This document shows, in pieces, positions 20,222 through 31,213 of a DNA stretch of 64,000 bases. Numbering within the stretch: the first letter of the stretch is position 1; every line of letters begins with the position of its first letter. A program made the position numbers and the translations under genes. The DNA comes from Semisulcospira habei (taxonomy: Eukaryota > Mollusca > Gastropoda > Semisulcospiridae). Under the pieces are notes generated by a model, which saw only the letters and a program-made list of their open reading frames with translations, was not told the DNA's origin and searched no databases. The DNA lies in NCBI GenBank assembly GCA_036245525.1, contig BTPG01000008.1, forward strand, positions 31,725,323-31,789,322. The letters run 5' to 3'.

Positions 20222-21793
20222 CTTGGCTTGACTTCGCGAACGAAGATTTTATAGGAGTTGCCCACGACGTCTGCAGGCTTGTTCGTGGCTGCGGAGGCCA
20301 ATCCGGGACAGGCAGGTTCGACCGCAGTGGCTGCAGGGGGAGGTATGGCCAGGGTTCTGAGTTGCGGCATCTCTGTTTTTTCTCCTGAGCCGCTTGTCCT
20401 TGAGGCTAGCTCTACGTGAGTCCTCAAAGGAGACAGCTGCCTTGTAAATGGTGGAGCGCCAGGTGTCACGGTCCACAGCAAGCGAAGACCACTGGTGGTG
20501 GTCGATTTGGCAGGCACTAAGTGACTTTTTGAGACAGTCTTTGTATCTCTTCTTTGGTGCCCCTCTGTCATGGTGTCCAGTAGCAAGCTCGCCGAACAGG
20601 GTGATCTTTGGTAGGCGATGATCCTCCATCCTGGAGACATGCCCCGCCCAGCAGAGCTGTGTCCGCAGCAGCAAAGCCTCGATGCTCACAGTTTCAGCCT
20701 GTTCAAGGACCTCGACGTTGGTGACATAGTCACTCCAGTGAATGCCCAGGATGGTGCGCAGGCAGCGCTGGTGGAAGCGTTCGAGGAGTCGTAGTTGGCT
20801 GCGGTAGAGGGCCCATGACTCGGAACCATACAGCAGGGTGGTGAGGACCACAGCTCTGCACACGCTGATCTTGGTGCCTGTTTTCAGCTGTTGATTGTGC
20901 CACACCCGCTTGAAAAGTCGCCCGAAAGGGCTGTTCGCTTTTGCCAGCCTGCTGTCAAGCTCCTTGTCCAGCTTGGCGTCCGACGTGATAATGCAGCCAA
21001 GGTAAGTAAACTGGTGCACTGACTTTAGTTCAGACTCGCCAATGGTGATGTGAGGAGGGCGATACACTGTCTTGGGTGCCGGCTGATGGAGGACCTCTGT
21101 CTTTTTCAGACTGACCTCGAGTCCAAAGAGCTGGGCAGCGTCTGCGAAGCAGGACGTGATGCGCTGCAGGGCTCTCTCTGTGTGTGCAACGAGGGCAGCG
21201 TCATCAGCAAAAAGCAGCTCACGAATCAGTTGGTCTAGGGTTTTCGTGTGGGCCTGCAGTCGTCTGAGGTTGAACAGGCTGCCATCGAGACGATACCTGA
21301 TGTACACTGCATCGTCATCATCGAGGTCCACTGTGGCTTGCTTCAACATCATGCTAAAAAAGATGGTGAAGAGGGTCGGTGCCAGCACGCAGCCCTGCTT
21401 TACGCCGTTGAGAATAGGGAATGGTTCTGAGAGGTCATTGTTGAGTCTGACCTGGCCTTGCTGGTCCTCGTGTAGCTGGACAATCATGCTGAGGAGCTTT
21501 GGGGGACAGCCAAGTCGCTCCAGGATCTGCCACATGCCTTGCCTGCTCACAGTGTCGAACGCTTTTGTTAGGTCGACAAACGTTACGTACAGCCCTTTGT
21601 TCTGCTCGCGGCATTTCTCCTGAAGCTGTCTCAGCACAAAGACCATATCGGTGGTGCTCCTGTTTGCTCTGAAGCCACACTGGCCCTCTGGGAGGTGGTC
21701 TTCAGCGATGGCAGGTACCAGTCGATTCAGGAGCAGCCTTGCAAGAATTTTCCCAGCAATGGACAGCAGGGTAATTCCCCGATAGTTGGAACA
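20222..21793 (-). mobile_element. 5'-truncated LINE with a C-terminal zinc-finger
   Basis: About 1.57 kb flanked by GTGCGTATGT at 20212-20221 and 21794-21803, taken as a 10 bp target duplication; the neighbouring GTAT microsatellite weakens this. The other module copy (37857-38790) lacks this LINE except for a 37 bp inverted shard. The element starts inside the reverse transcriptase, so the endonuclease is missing. Confidence 0.8.
20249..21790 (-). pseudogene. LINE reverse transcriptase, C-terminal part
   Basis: The open frame spans 21646 to 20249 (465 residues), and recognisable RT sequence continues upstream to about 21790 (NYRGI and GFRANRSTTD blocks). It includes FVDLTKAFDTV, NGVKQGCVLAPTLF, the catalytic LLFADDAAL, and a C-terminal C2H2 finger with CSHCGRTC and HEQAC. 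The chain is truncated before the endonuclease. The finger-bearing C-terminus separates it from the RTE-like and L2-like LINEs elsewhere in the window. Confidence 0.9.
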
Positions 21794-21803
21794 GTGCGTA
21801 TGT

Positions 21804-22400
21804 ATGTATGTGCGTATGTGTGTGTGTATTGTGTAAACAAGAGAATCTCCGATATTTCTGTAAACACAAGCTTGAAACTTGTCGAAATACTTTCTTAAGT
21901 GGGTGGCTAAGAGAGCCTCCGAGCATATTGTAATTAATGTCTCTTTGAAGATACAAACAACCGTTTATAGGAAGTCGGTTAACCCAGATTAGAGTCTGTA
22001 ATTTTTTGTCATATTTACTTGAACTTTTGCATACAGCTAGTATGGAGAAAGACATTGGATAAGTTTGTTAGCCAGCTTTGTATCCTTTCAACCTCTTTAG
22101 TAAATAAAAGATTTTTTCAGAAGAGAATTAAAACAGTAAAATCCTTGACTTCTAGAGAAAGTCAGTGCCGGTGACGTAAAAGAAGCAACTCCGTCACCAC
22201 GCAGACATAATCTAAATATGACGTAATTCTCTCTCTCTCTCGCTTTTTTTTCACACATATGCGCGCATCTCCAAGAGGCATAGATCCTCATGTGCCCGAA
22301 GGGCGCATGAACATCTATGCCTCTTGAGGATGTTTGAAGCGTGCGCGTGCACTCACGTACACGCACACGCATACACATACACACACATCGACGCGCTTAT
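21804..22400. repeat. Right block of dispersed module R, copy 1
   Basis: From AAACAAGAGAATCTCCGAT through hairpin A4 to ACACACATCGACGCGC it matches 38117-38790. It includes an AGTCGGTTAACCC stretch and a short (CT)n before the hairpin. Confidence 0.85.
22266..22332. repeat. Family A variant hairpin (A4)
   Basis: Arms CATC.CC.AAGAGGCATAGAT with apex TGCCCGAAGGGCGCA instead of the CCCCCGC apex. Part of module R, not of a TTAA MITE. Same variant as 22643-22709, 29508-29564 and 38667-38729. Confidence 0.85.
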
Positions 22401-22745
22401 TAGAAGAGCATGCAGGTGTACTTAGTATATAGCATGTAGCTAGGTAAAGTCAAACTGATTTCATACAAATTATAGCAAGACTGAAATTGTACCGTGAAAT
22501 TTTAGTTTTGTCACCATTTTCGCAAGTTTTGAAGCGAAAGCGAAACTTATATCACGTTAAATACAAAATTACGTAAAGACAAAAACAACAACAACAACCT
22601 CATGACAAATGACGTTTGACATACCAATGACACATATGCGCGCATCTCCAAGAGGCATAGATCCTCAAATGCTCGGAGGGCGCATGAACATCTATGCCTC
22701 TTGAGGATGTTTGCAGCGCGCGCATGCACGCACGCACACGCACAC
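22398..22745. repeat. Dispersed repeat R2, first of a tandem pair
   Basis: Starts GAGCATGCAGGTGTACTTAG and ends at the CGCATACACACACATCGACG stretch. The next unit begins about 355 bp downstream, so two units lie in tandem. Confidence 0.85.
22643..22709. repeat. Family A variant hairpin (A5)
   Basis: Tandem counterpart of A4; the left arm has decayed near the apex (CTCAAATGCTCGGAGGGCGCATGA). Confidence 0.8.
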
Positions 22746-22754
22746 GCATACACA

Positions 22755-23180
22755 CACATCGACGCGCCTTCAGAAGAAAATGCAGGTGTACTTAGTATAG
22801 CATGTAGCTAAGTAAAGTCAACCTGATTTCACACAAATTATAGTAAGACTGAAATTGTACCGTGAACTTCTAGTTTTGTCACCATTTTCCCAAGTCTTTA
22901 AGGGAAACCGAAACTCATATCATGTTAAATATAAAAATACGTAAAAACAAAAAACAAAAACGTCATGACAAATGACGTTTGACAAACCAATGACGCGTAT
23001 CCATTGCGCGCGCCCCTTCTAGAGTTTACTATGACGCATTGGCACATCTGCGCGGCTTTTCCAAAAAGGGGATATTTCAACCTCAGAATCAAGTCAAAGA
23101 CAAAAGGTAGAGAGACCCTTGACAGCAAAGACAGCTCTCATATAGAAGGGACTTTGTGGGTTATGGTTCGTCCCATCTTG
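22755..23180. repeat. Dispersed repeat R2, second tandem unit
   Basis: Matches 22405-22640 and, further on, 44283-44700, including TTTTGTCACCATTTTC, GACGTTT.ACAAACCAATGAC and GAAGGGACTTTGTG.GTTATGG. Confidence 0.85.
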
Positions 23181-23255
23181 TTTATGACTGGGGCCATGGA
23201 GCTGTTGTCTGCACCGTCCGGGTTTCAGCTAAAACCACGATAGAAAAAGACCGTG

Positions 23256-23323
23256 GGGTTGACGTCGGCCGCAGTTGGCCCGCGCACTGACGTGCGCGGG
23301 CCAACTGCGACCGATGTCGACCC
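23256..23323. repeat. Family C hairpin (C1)
   Basis: GCAGTTGGCCCGCGCAC at the left arm is mirrored by GTGCGCGGGCCAACTGC at the right, extending outward through GACGTCGG / CCGATGTC. GC-rich, with no TTAA termini found. Confidence 0.85.
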
Positions 23324-23678
23324 GATGGCCTCTGCTCACTAAAAAACTGTTTGTGCTGGGTGAGGTTTTGCACTGAGGGGGAAGATCTGACCACAGCATT
23401 ACGGAAACCTTACTAGTTATGTCCACTAGCAAGATCTCCCAACGTCAATCGATATATCCTGTTTACGCACCCAGCCGGTCAACTCGTGGATTTTCTTGCT
23501 TTTTGGTTTTGTCCACTGATCCTTTGTCCACGGATTCTTAAACTCACAGGGCAATGTTTGTCCCCGTGCCGTGTCATATATATGTCCTTTTTGCCCTCTG
23601 TACTTAGCGCAATGCTATGCTCCAGCACAATCGTACACTGCGAATGAGTGAGCTCTACAATATATGTATTTATCTCCA

Positions 23679-23860
23679 TTGACCCATTTAGCCTCGAAGC
23701 CCTACGGCAGGAGATGGATCGACAATGATAATTCAAGCGCCAAGCTAATCCGGCACTACCCTTGAATTATCATGGTCGATCCATATCCTGCAGATGGTAC
23801 ATAGTTGTTAGGTGACATCTACAAAATTTCGAAATGGGACCTTGAGGTTAAAAGGGTTAA
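23679..23860. mobile_element. TTAA MITE with apically deleted family B hairpin (B7)
   Basis: Left end TTGACCCATTTAGCC, right end TTAA at 23857. The hairpin (23717-23782) keeps both outer arms, but the left inner arm and loop are lost (AATTCAAG joins directly to CGCCAAGC). Confidence 0.8.
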
Positions 23861-23945
23861 TAGAACTTGTTCGGAAATCAGAAGCAGGTTACTCGTGTAT
23901 ATAAAGCTCGCAAATACAAGCGATATCGCATGGTTGTTTAGGCTT

Positions 23946-24147
23946 GTAATCCCTTCACTACCGAGAAAAAATGAACACGATCCAACTGCAAGAGACATAG
24001 GTCCTCATGAGCCCCCGCGACTGCGGGGGCACATGAGGATCTATGCCTCTTGTATCAATATTTCTTGCAGGTATTTGGCTTTTGGTCGCTGAATGAACAA
24101 ATATTTCAGACACAACTGTGTGCGTACTGTGGCAGGGAAGGGGTTAA
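23946..24147. mobile_element. TTAA MITE with family A hairpin (A6)
   Basis: Left end GTAATCCCTTCACTACC (first base mutated from TTAA), right end GGCAGGGAAGGGGTTAA. Hairpin 23989-24052. It shows the family A MITE terminus consensus TTAACCCCTTCACTGCC. Confidence 0.88.
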
Positions 24148-24360
24148 TCCGATGTTTGCGTCCAAAGACGCGCATATTTTGACCTTTTTCTGATTTCCGG
24201 ACAGCGTTCATTGCCGTGAGACATTCTATGGCAATCCAGCGGAGTCAGACACCAATACCTTAGCTGACAATATCGCTGGCGCCTGTTCCAACGTACTGTC
24301 TACTGTGTATTATGAACACAAGCACTAAGCAGTCAACGTTTCCTCCTTTACTGACTACTA

Positions 24361-25958
24361 TACAAATGATCAAAACTTAAGGGCTACCCAACTTTTTGTG
24401 TCATTGTTTATCGTCGCAATTACGCTAATAAAATACAATGTTATTTCGATCAAAAATGGATTAAATGTTGACATTAGACAGTCCACTGTTCAGGGAACAA
24501 TATGCAACAATTCATCAATTTCCACGAACGTGTCAAATGCACGTGAAACATCGTCAGTTTTTTTTGGTGAAAAGCTCTGCGATATTGGCAAGCGTACCAC
24601 AGGCAGGCAAGTGAAAAAACTCGGTAAAATCGTGATGCACGTGCTAAAGGGTTCAGTCGTGAACACTGAGCATCTCTGGTTGCTACAAATACCGGTACAG
24701 TAGCGGCATAATTGTCACTTTCCTAACCATGCCACAACGACGAAGCCTAACGCTAGTAGATCAAGGCCGGGCGCTAGCATGGGGGCTGCAGGATGGAATT
24801 TCCGGACGAGAAGTCGGGAGACGTCTTGGGGTGTCCCATTCAGTGATCCAAAGGATGCTGGCACGATTCCAAGAAACTGGAAGGGCAAAACGACGACCCT
24901 GCTCAGGACGCCCGCGCTGCACCAGCAGAGGAGAGGACAGATACCTCTCAGTGGCGGCTCTGCGCGACTGAACTGTCACGTCAACCACTCTGCGATGTCA
25001 ACTGATGCAAGCTGCAAACGTTAACGTCAGCAGAAGCACAGTCTGCCGACGTCTGCGCGAAATTGGCCTGGCTTCATGCAGAGCAGCAGTGAGAATACCC
25101 CTCACTCCAGCTCATCGCAGAGCCCGGGTTGACTGGTGTCGTCAACATGTGAGGTGGAACAGACTCCAGTGGACTCAGGTTCTGTTTACTGATGTCACGG
25201 TTCACTGTGTCCTTAAACGACGGCAGGGAGAAGGCCTGGAGACGCCAGGGCGAGCGATTCACGGATGGATGCGTCCAAGAGGTGGATCGCTACGAGGAGG
25301 CTCAGTCATGGTATGGGCAGGCTTCAGGAAAGAAGGCAGGACCCCCCCCCCCCCCCTCCACGTCATCCGAGGCAACCTGACTGGATTGCGCTATCGGGAC
25401 GAGATTGTGCAGCCCCTCATCCAGCCAGCTCTCCAAGCCGTAGGCGACAATGCTGTTCTGCAGGACGACAACGCTCGATCTCATCGCGCCCGTGTCGTGG
25501 ATGAGTACCTTGAGCAACGGGGCATCATGAGGATGGAGTGGCCAGCTCCTTCACCTGATCTGGCTCCCATCGAGCACATCTGGGACGTGCAACCACCCCC
25601 ACCTTAAGGCGTCCCCCAGCTGACTCAGTTCCTGCATCAAGAGTGGGAAGCGATCCCACAACATGTTTTCTTAACCCTGATGAACTCCATGCGTCAACGC
25701 TGCATTGAATGCTTGGCTGCAAACGGTGGGTACACTCGCTACTGACTGGACCAGTCTTGTGTGACTTTTCAAATGAGGGGTGGGCGAACATTCTAACGTA
25801 CTGCTGTTGTTACAATTGCTTGATTTACTCAAAACTTACATGACATTATTACTGAATAAATTAGCTAAGTACTGACTAGAAGTATTGTTAAATTATTTGT
25901 ATTTGGTTGTCAGTGCGTCTGCGATAAAAAGTGGCCCTTAAGTTTTGATCATTAGTTA
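24361..25958 (+). mobile_element. Tc1/mariner transposon, nearly complete
   Basis: About 1.6 kb with terminal inverted repeats AATGATCAAAACTTAAGGG (left about 24365, right inverted about 25936-25954) and flanking TA. Encodes a DD34E transposase with two in-frame stops. Confidence 0.9.
24729..25745 (+). pseudogene. Tc1-type DD34E transposase with two in-frame stops
   Basis: A single frame of about 338 codons is interrupted only by TGA at 24969 and TAA at 25605, since the three open parts share one frame. The N-terminus has paired-type helix-turn-helix blocks (GRALAWGLQDGISGREVGRR, LGVSHSVIQRML). The catalytic core shows Asp in VLFTDV, Asp in VLQDDNARSH, and Glu in SPDLAPIEHIWD, with 34 residues between the last two. 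A pure C run (25341-25359) adds a Pro-rich stretch before HVIRGNLTG without changing frame. The enzyme would have cut and pasted the element at TA sites. The stops make this copy inactive. Confidence 0.92.
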
Positions 25959-26131
25959 TAGTTTATGATTTACGAATGGGTTAGTAGATTTCGACCTGGT
26001 AGGAAAATAATAATAATAATAATAAAAAATAATGTAACCGTTCATCCAAATCTGGTGTGCCAATCAGAGACATATTGAGCGCATGATGACATCTTACGTC
26101 AGACAATGTAGTATTGAGCTACATGAGGTCA

Positions 26132-26197
26132 GCAAGAGGTACAGATCCTCATGAGCTCCCGCATTCGCGGGGGCTCATGAAGTTCTGTGTCTCTTGC
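26132..26197. repeat. Family A hairpin (A7)
   Basis: GCAAGAGGTACAGATCC left arm, right arm ending TCTGTGTCTCTTGC, so the arms have diverged slightly. Apex CCCGCATTCGCGGG. Confidence 0.8.
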
Positions 26198-26589
26198 ATC
26201 TGGTTGCAGTCCGTTTGGGGCAAAGCTTGCCTCGCGCTATTTTAGCAAATAACGTTTGAACGCAGATGATTTCAAGGGAACTCTAAAAAGAAAAGGTGAT
26301 CGCCAAACATGGACCTATATATATATATTTTTTTAAAAAACGTCCTAACAACTAAAGTTTAGCCGCAACCCTCGGGAATATTTGGCACTGACCCACTTAA
26401 ATCTATATAAAAAATATACCATGATTGAACCCGGGTGAGAAACACTGAAGCATTTGTTCCTGTAAAATCAACGCTTTCCATGTTGGATATTCAATAATTT
26501 GGTCCTGCAAAGAGTCTGGTCCATGCATAGCCTGTCACAGATTCAGTATCAGTGATGCAGGTGAGCGGTCTTAAGGCCCGAACAGAATA

Positions 26590-26760
26590 ATATATATATC
26601 CATATATATATTTGTTTTCATCCCTACATCACACGACCAGTCTCTTTAGCGAAAACTGCAAACAGTACCACATGACCGAGCTACAAAAACCCTTGTAGCG
26701 ACAAATGGCGGACTTCTTGTAGCCCTCTTTGTGACGCATCTTGGATGCGAGTTTTGTTCT
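26590..26760. repeat. Dispersed repeat beside AT microsatellites, copy 1
   Basis: TTTGTTTTCATC, TCACACGACCAGTC and CTCTTTGTGACGCATCTTGGATG recur at 27739-27816; this copy has about 80 extra bp in the middle. Confidence 0.7.
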
Positions 26761-26838
26761 ATAAAAGATCACGAGAACGTTCTAAAGTAAAAAGTTACTT
26801 AGTGTTGTTTGAAACGACAAGCACACTACTGGAGACGG

Positions 26839-26840
<2 letters not shown>

Positions 26841-26899
<59 letters not shown>
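26841..26899. repeat. (TA)n microsatellite
   Basis: Uninterrupted TA repeat of about 58 bp. Confidence 0.95.
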
Positions 26900-26904
<5 letters not shown>

Positions 26905-27308
26905 TCATTCAATTCTGAGAATGCTGTGCTAACGCCATGGAATTCCAGGCTGGTAAGCTTGCATTGTGTCATCAAGACATCAGCTGCCCTTTATGTGACT
27001 GCATCGCTTACTAGATCTTTTGAGCCTTCCACTGAACACCTACTATATAAAGCAGTAGGGACTACCCTCAGGCGCCCCGCCATCCGTTGGAGAATATCCA
27101 GTCTTCCCCCCAAGGGGGTATGCTAGAAAATATTCCCAAACAGATATTGGACCTGCTGAGTAGATTTAAAATTGTTGCCGCCTACGACCGGTTTAGCCCC
27201 AAGGGGGGCTCTTCAGGTAGGCATACGGTGTAACCTGAAATTGCAAACACAACGCATGTACTAGAAGCCGCCTCCAGAATTTACTGGTAGCACCGCCAGT
27301 AGAGCGCA

Positions 27309-27468
<160 letters not shown>

Positions 27469-27605
27469 TTAAATTACGTCAGAAGTCTATTATGTATAAA
27501 TGTATATTCTTTTGACGTCAGTCATGTCTGGCGTGATCCAGGTCGGAAGATGTCTTCATGTTTTCTTTTACGAAATAGTGGAGGAAGGAAAACAAATACG
27601 TTATT

Positions 27606-27716
27606 GGTAGCAGGGGCTTGCTGCACGGACCCTTGTAGGCCTTCGACAGGTACAATGGTTCCTTTGATCTCCCTCAGGCAGACAAGGGTCCGTGTAGCAA
27701 ACGGGCCCCTGCTACC
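27606..27716. repeat. Foldback element GGTAGCAGGGG
   Basis: Left arm GGTAGCAGGGG...CACGGACCCTTGT pairs with right arm ACAAGGGTCCGTG...CCCCTGCTACC, about 45 bp imperfect arms around a roughly 25 bp loop. Unrelated to families A-C. Confidence 0.75.
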
Positions 27717-27724
27717 TATAACTT

Positions 27725-27944
<220 letters not shown>

Positions 27945-28316
27945 GGGTAATCTCCATGTCGTTGGTTTTGAGGCCAATCAAACTAAAACAATTAAGGTCC
28001 AAGTTTGATGATCACTTTGTATTTTTCATGTCTTGGTAAAAAGTTATTTCGAAAAAGTAAACCGAGGCAAACTTAGCGGAAACAGGCCATCTCACTCACC
28101 CCGAAATTTAATACTACAAAACAAAACGATTTCGTGCCTTAGCACTTAATTTTTCGACGGAAACTCTGACTTCCACTGTAAGCCGTCTGGCCTGGCAGTA
28201 GTGATTCCGACAATGGATTTCACCGCAAAGCTTGTGAGTGGAACCAGGTGCAGATGCAACAGTAGCCGACCTCTCTCACAACTTATTGAGTAGACCCAGA
28301 CAGGAAGCAAAGATCC

Positions 28317-28386
28317 TCGGGCCCACGACCGCCGCAGTGGGCCTGTGCACGGCTGTGCGCGGGCCCACTGCGGTCGTCGGTGAGCC
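28317..28386. repeat. Family C hairpin (C2)
   Basis: CCGCAGTGGGCC(T/C)G.GCAC in the left arm pairs with GTGCGCGGGCCCACTGCGG in the right. Left flank AGATCCTCGGGCC is typical of the family. Confidence 0.83.
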
Positions 28387-28578
28387 TGAAGACGTTTTGC
28401 TACTGGGGTTGCAGACAGAATTTGTCTGTGCACCCAAGATAGATTACAATGTTCGACCTTTGGGAGACTTAAGTGTAGACCAATTTCGGCCTCCCTCACT
28501 ACTGATCGGGTTTGACCAACCTGCCGAGTACCCAGTACGCGCGCAAAACATTATCAGGCCGGCGGCAGAAATTCTGTG

Positions 28579-28950
28579 AATCGGCTCAAAGTACCGCGAA
28601 CTGAACCCAAGACGCATGCTCACGTGAAACACACGCATTCACTTTGAGGACAAACACAGTGCAAGACAAACACAGGACATTCACTGTGGTGCGAATGGTC
28701 ACCTCAGCTCTTGGGGTTTCGGAAATTTCGATCGTTTGTATTTGAAATTTATTAAGTGGTCTGAAACCGATACCAAAGTGGAGGGGGAGGAAGAGCCGGA
28801 GTACCCGGAGAAAGATCCCCCGACGATTCGTCCGAATTAACTGTGCACTTACTAGAGGAGCAAAGGCCGACGCCGAAACCGGGTATCACGAACCTTGCAC
28901 CTTTAGCATCGGTGGCAGACGCTTTGACCACTGCGCCACGCATCGGAATC
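28579..28950 (-). mobile_element. tRNA-derived SINE, copy 1
   Basis: On the minus strand the head carries a box A-like TGGCGCAGTGGTCAAAGCG and a box B-like GGTTCG..ATACC (2 bp inserted), followed by the CTCCGGGTACTCCGGCTCTTCC block. Matches 46992-47366 along its whole length. Confidence 0.8.
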
Positions 28951-29197
28951 ACTTCAGTTAGTCTTATGCACACAGACAAAAATATGGTTTACTTTTACTG
29001 TGCTTGAACATTTTATATGTGAATCTAAATAATATCTTTTTAAAGACCAACAAAAATTGCACAGATTCTGAGGCACAGTCATCAAAATAGGTATTCTACG
29101 AGTACGTAATTAAGCAATCGTTTATAAAGACAGACAAACGCACATGATGAATAATTAAAGTCGATAAAGACAGCTAACTCGTGAGTACAGATGCATG

Positions 29198-29425
29198 TTA
29201 ACCCCATATCATACTGAGGCTAAAAGCTTCAAATTTGTACACTGCCATATGCAAGCTACATTATAGTACTTACAGATAAGGATATAGACCAACTGCATTA
29301 GTTTAAGGGTAGTGCCAGAATAGCTTGGCGCCTCTAGGCGCCAAGCTATTCTGGCACTACCCTTGAACTATTTTAGTCAAACTAATTTCACACACTGGTG
29401 TTTTCGGCCGAATGATACGGGTTAA
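29198..29425. mobile_element. TTAA MITE with family B hairpin (B8)
   Basis: TTAACCCCATATCATACTG left end, TTAA at 29422 right. Hairpin 29299-29370 with GGTAGTGCC/GGCACTACC, a paired variant of GGTGATGCC/GGCATCACC. Opposite orientation to 13752-13977. Confidence 0.88.
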
Positions 29426-29507
29426 GCTTAGTGTCTAGGCGCTGAGATTGCTATGAACGACTACCAAGAACGAACTAGAGCGAAGTCATGGAAGATAACC
29501 AAACACT

Positions 29508-29564
29508 CCAAACATCTCCAAGATGGAGGGCCCGAAAGGGTCTATGCCTCTTGGACATGTTTGG
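29508..29564. repeat. Family A variant hairpin, shortened (A8)
   Basis: CCAAACATCTCCAAGA left and TCTTGGACATGTTTGG-like right arm; most of the left inner arm is deleted (GAGGGCCCGAAAGGGTCTATGCC). Confidence 0.65.
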
Positions 29565-29767
29565 AATGCTGTCTATTCTTCGGGTACACACTAGTTATAC
29601 GCCATGACATCGCTCTGGTTCGTAGTTGGGAGTCGTTTGTATGTGCAACTTCACTAAAAATGACTAGACACAACGTACGTATCCTTGGGCTATTCTAGTT
29701 TTCCAGACAGTGCGCTCCAGATGCTTCTATGATTAAAACACATCCACCTACGCACTCACACACGCGC

Positions 29768-29919
<152 letters not shown>

Positions 29920-30045
29920 GTGCCTTTCCAGCTCGATATTCACATCATTTTCCGCACCGTCGCCCATAAATCTGTCCTGACTCCATCGGCAGGTTCGGCC
30001 AGACCGGTCCCGAGTTCACGCGGGCATTAAGATAACCCAAGTGGC

Positions 30046-30135
30046 GAAAGGTCCTCTGGCAGGCAGCTGCCGTCGTTGGCCCGCGCACTTACGTGCGCGG
30101 GCCAACGACAGCAGATGCCTGCCCTAAGACCTTTC
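30046..30135. repeat. Family C hairpin (C3)
   Basis: Outer arms GAAAGGTC / GACCTTTC and inner arms CGTTGGCCCGCGCAC / GTGCGCGGGCCAACG; the inner CGT/ACG change relative to other copies is paired. Confidence 0.85.
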
Positions 30136-30234
30136 ACTTACCGAGACGTGTCTCAGGCTAGAAGAGACATTTCTGCTAATCTCTGCGAGATACGTGTGCA
30201 GGTTACGGGCAAAGCAGCCGGACCTAGCACGGAC

Positions 30235-30447
30235 TTAACCCCTTCCTTGCCACTCTACGTACATTCATGTTTCTTAAATGTGTGTTCATTCAACGACCAA
30301 AAGCCACACCGTCCAAGAAACATGGATACAAATTTGGACTCAGCAAGAGTCATAGATCCTCATGACTCCACGCAGTCGCGGAGACACATGAGGATCTATG
30401 TCTCCTGCAGTTGAATGTCTCTATGTCTCTTGCAGCGAAGGAGTTGA
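30235..30447. mobile_element. TTAA MITE with family A hairpin (A9)
   Basis: Left end TTAACCCCTTCCTTGCCAC, right end GCAGCGAAGGAGTTGA (TTAA mutated). Hairpin 30343-30408 is decayed at the apex (ACTCCACGCAGTCGCGGAGACA). Confidence 0.85.
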
Positions 30448-30470
30448 CTGATTATGAGACAGACAAGTCC

Positions 30471-30540
30471 CAAGAACATGAGGCATGAATTTTCACGGGC
30501 CCCTGCAACTGCAGGGTCTCATGAGAATCTATGTCTCTTG
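30471..30540. repeat. Family A hairpin, degraded (A10)
   Basis: The right arm GGGTCTCATGAGAATCTATGTCTCTTG is well preserved; the left arm has several mutations. It lies 24 bp after the preceding MITE. Confidence 0.7.
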
Positions 30541-31213
30541 CTGAGTCAAACTGTTCCATACATCATGAGTACGTTTTTGTAGTTGACGTTACAAAGTACA
30601 ATCAGTCAACTGTTCCTCTAATGGAAGGAATAATTTCCAGTTACGCGTTTCAAAACTTAACTTTTAGCTTTTAAACTGTTCCAACCCAGCAATCTCTTAC
30701 AGCAGAAAAGTTTAATCTCAACGACATTCACAAAGCGTGTTAGCCACATATACGTGAGGTGACATACTCTGTGGCGAAGACAGGAAACCCTGCGTACTGA
30801 TCAATTTCGACAACTGGTTTGACTTTAAAACATAGCAATTGTGTTAAATGTTGTTTTGTGGGGTTTTTTTTGCCGGTACAGTGCATGTGCAGCTTTACAA
30901 CGCTTTCAGTCTTAAGGCGAGCTAGGACACTTCCAATGTGAAAAAAACCTGTCACGTTGGCAGTTCTGGGTTTTCCGGATTTTTAGCAAGTTCTGAGTGT
31001 CCTCTATGCGAAAACATACTCCTTTTCCTCAGAGCTTTTATCGAACACCCATACATGTTAATTAAACAAAGTACCCGGAGCTTGTGTACATTTTTTTCCC
31101 CCTCAAAAATATGTGCATTTTGCCTACCTTCGAACCTGGTCAAAGCACACATTCTTCTTACCGCATTGAAACAAGTTATGTCGTTTAAAAGCCACTTCTC
31201 TTCCTTGCAGTAA

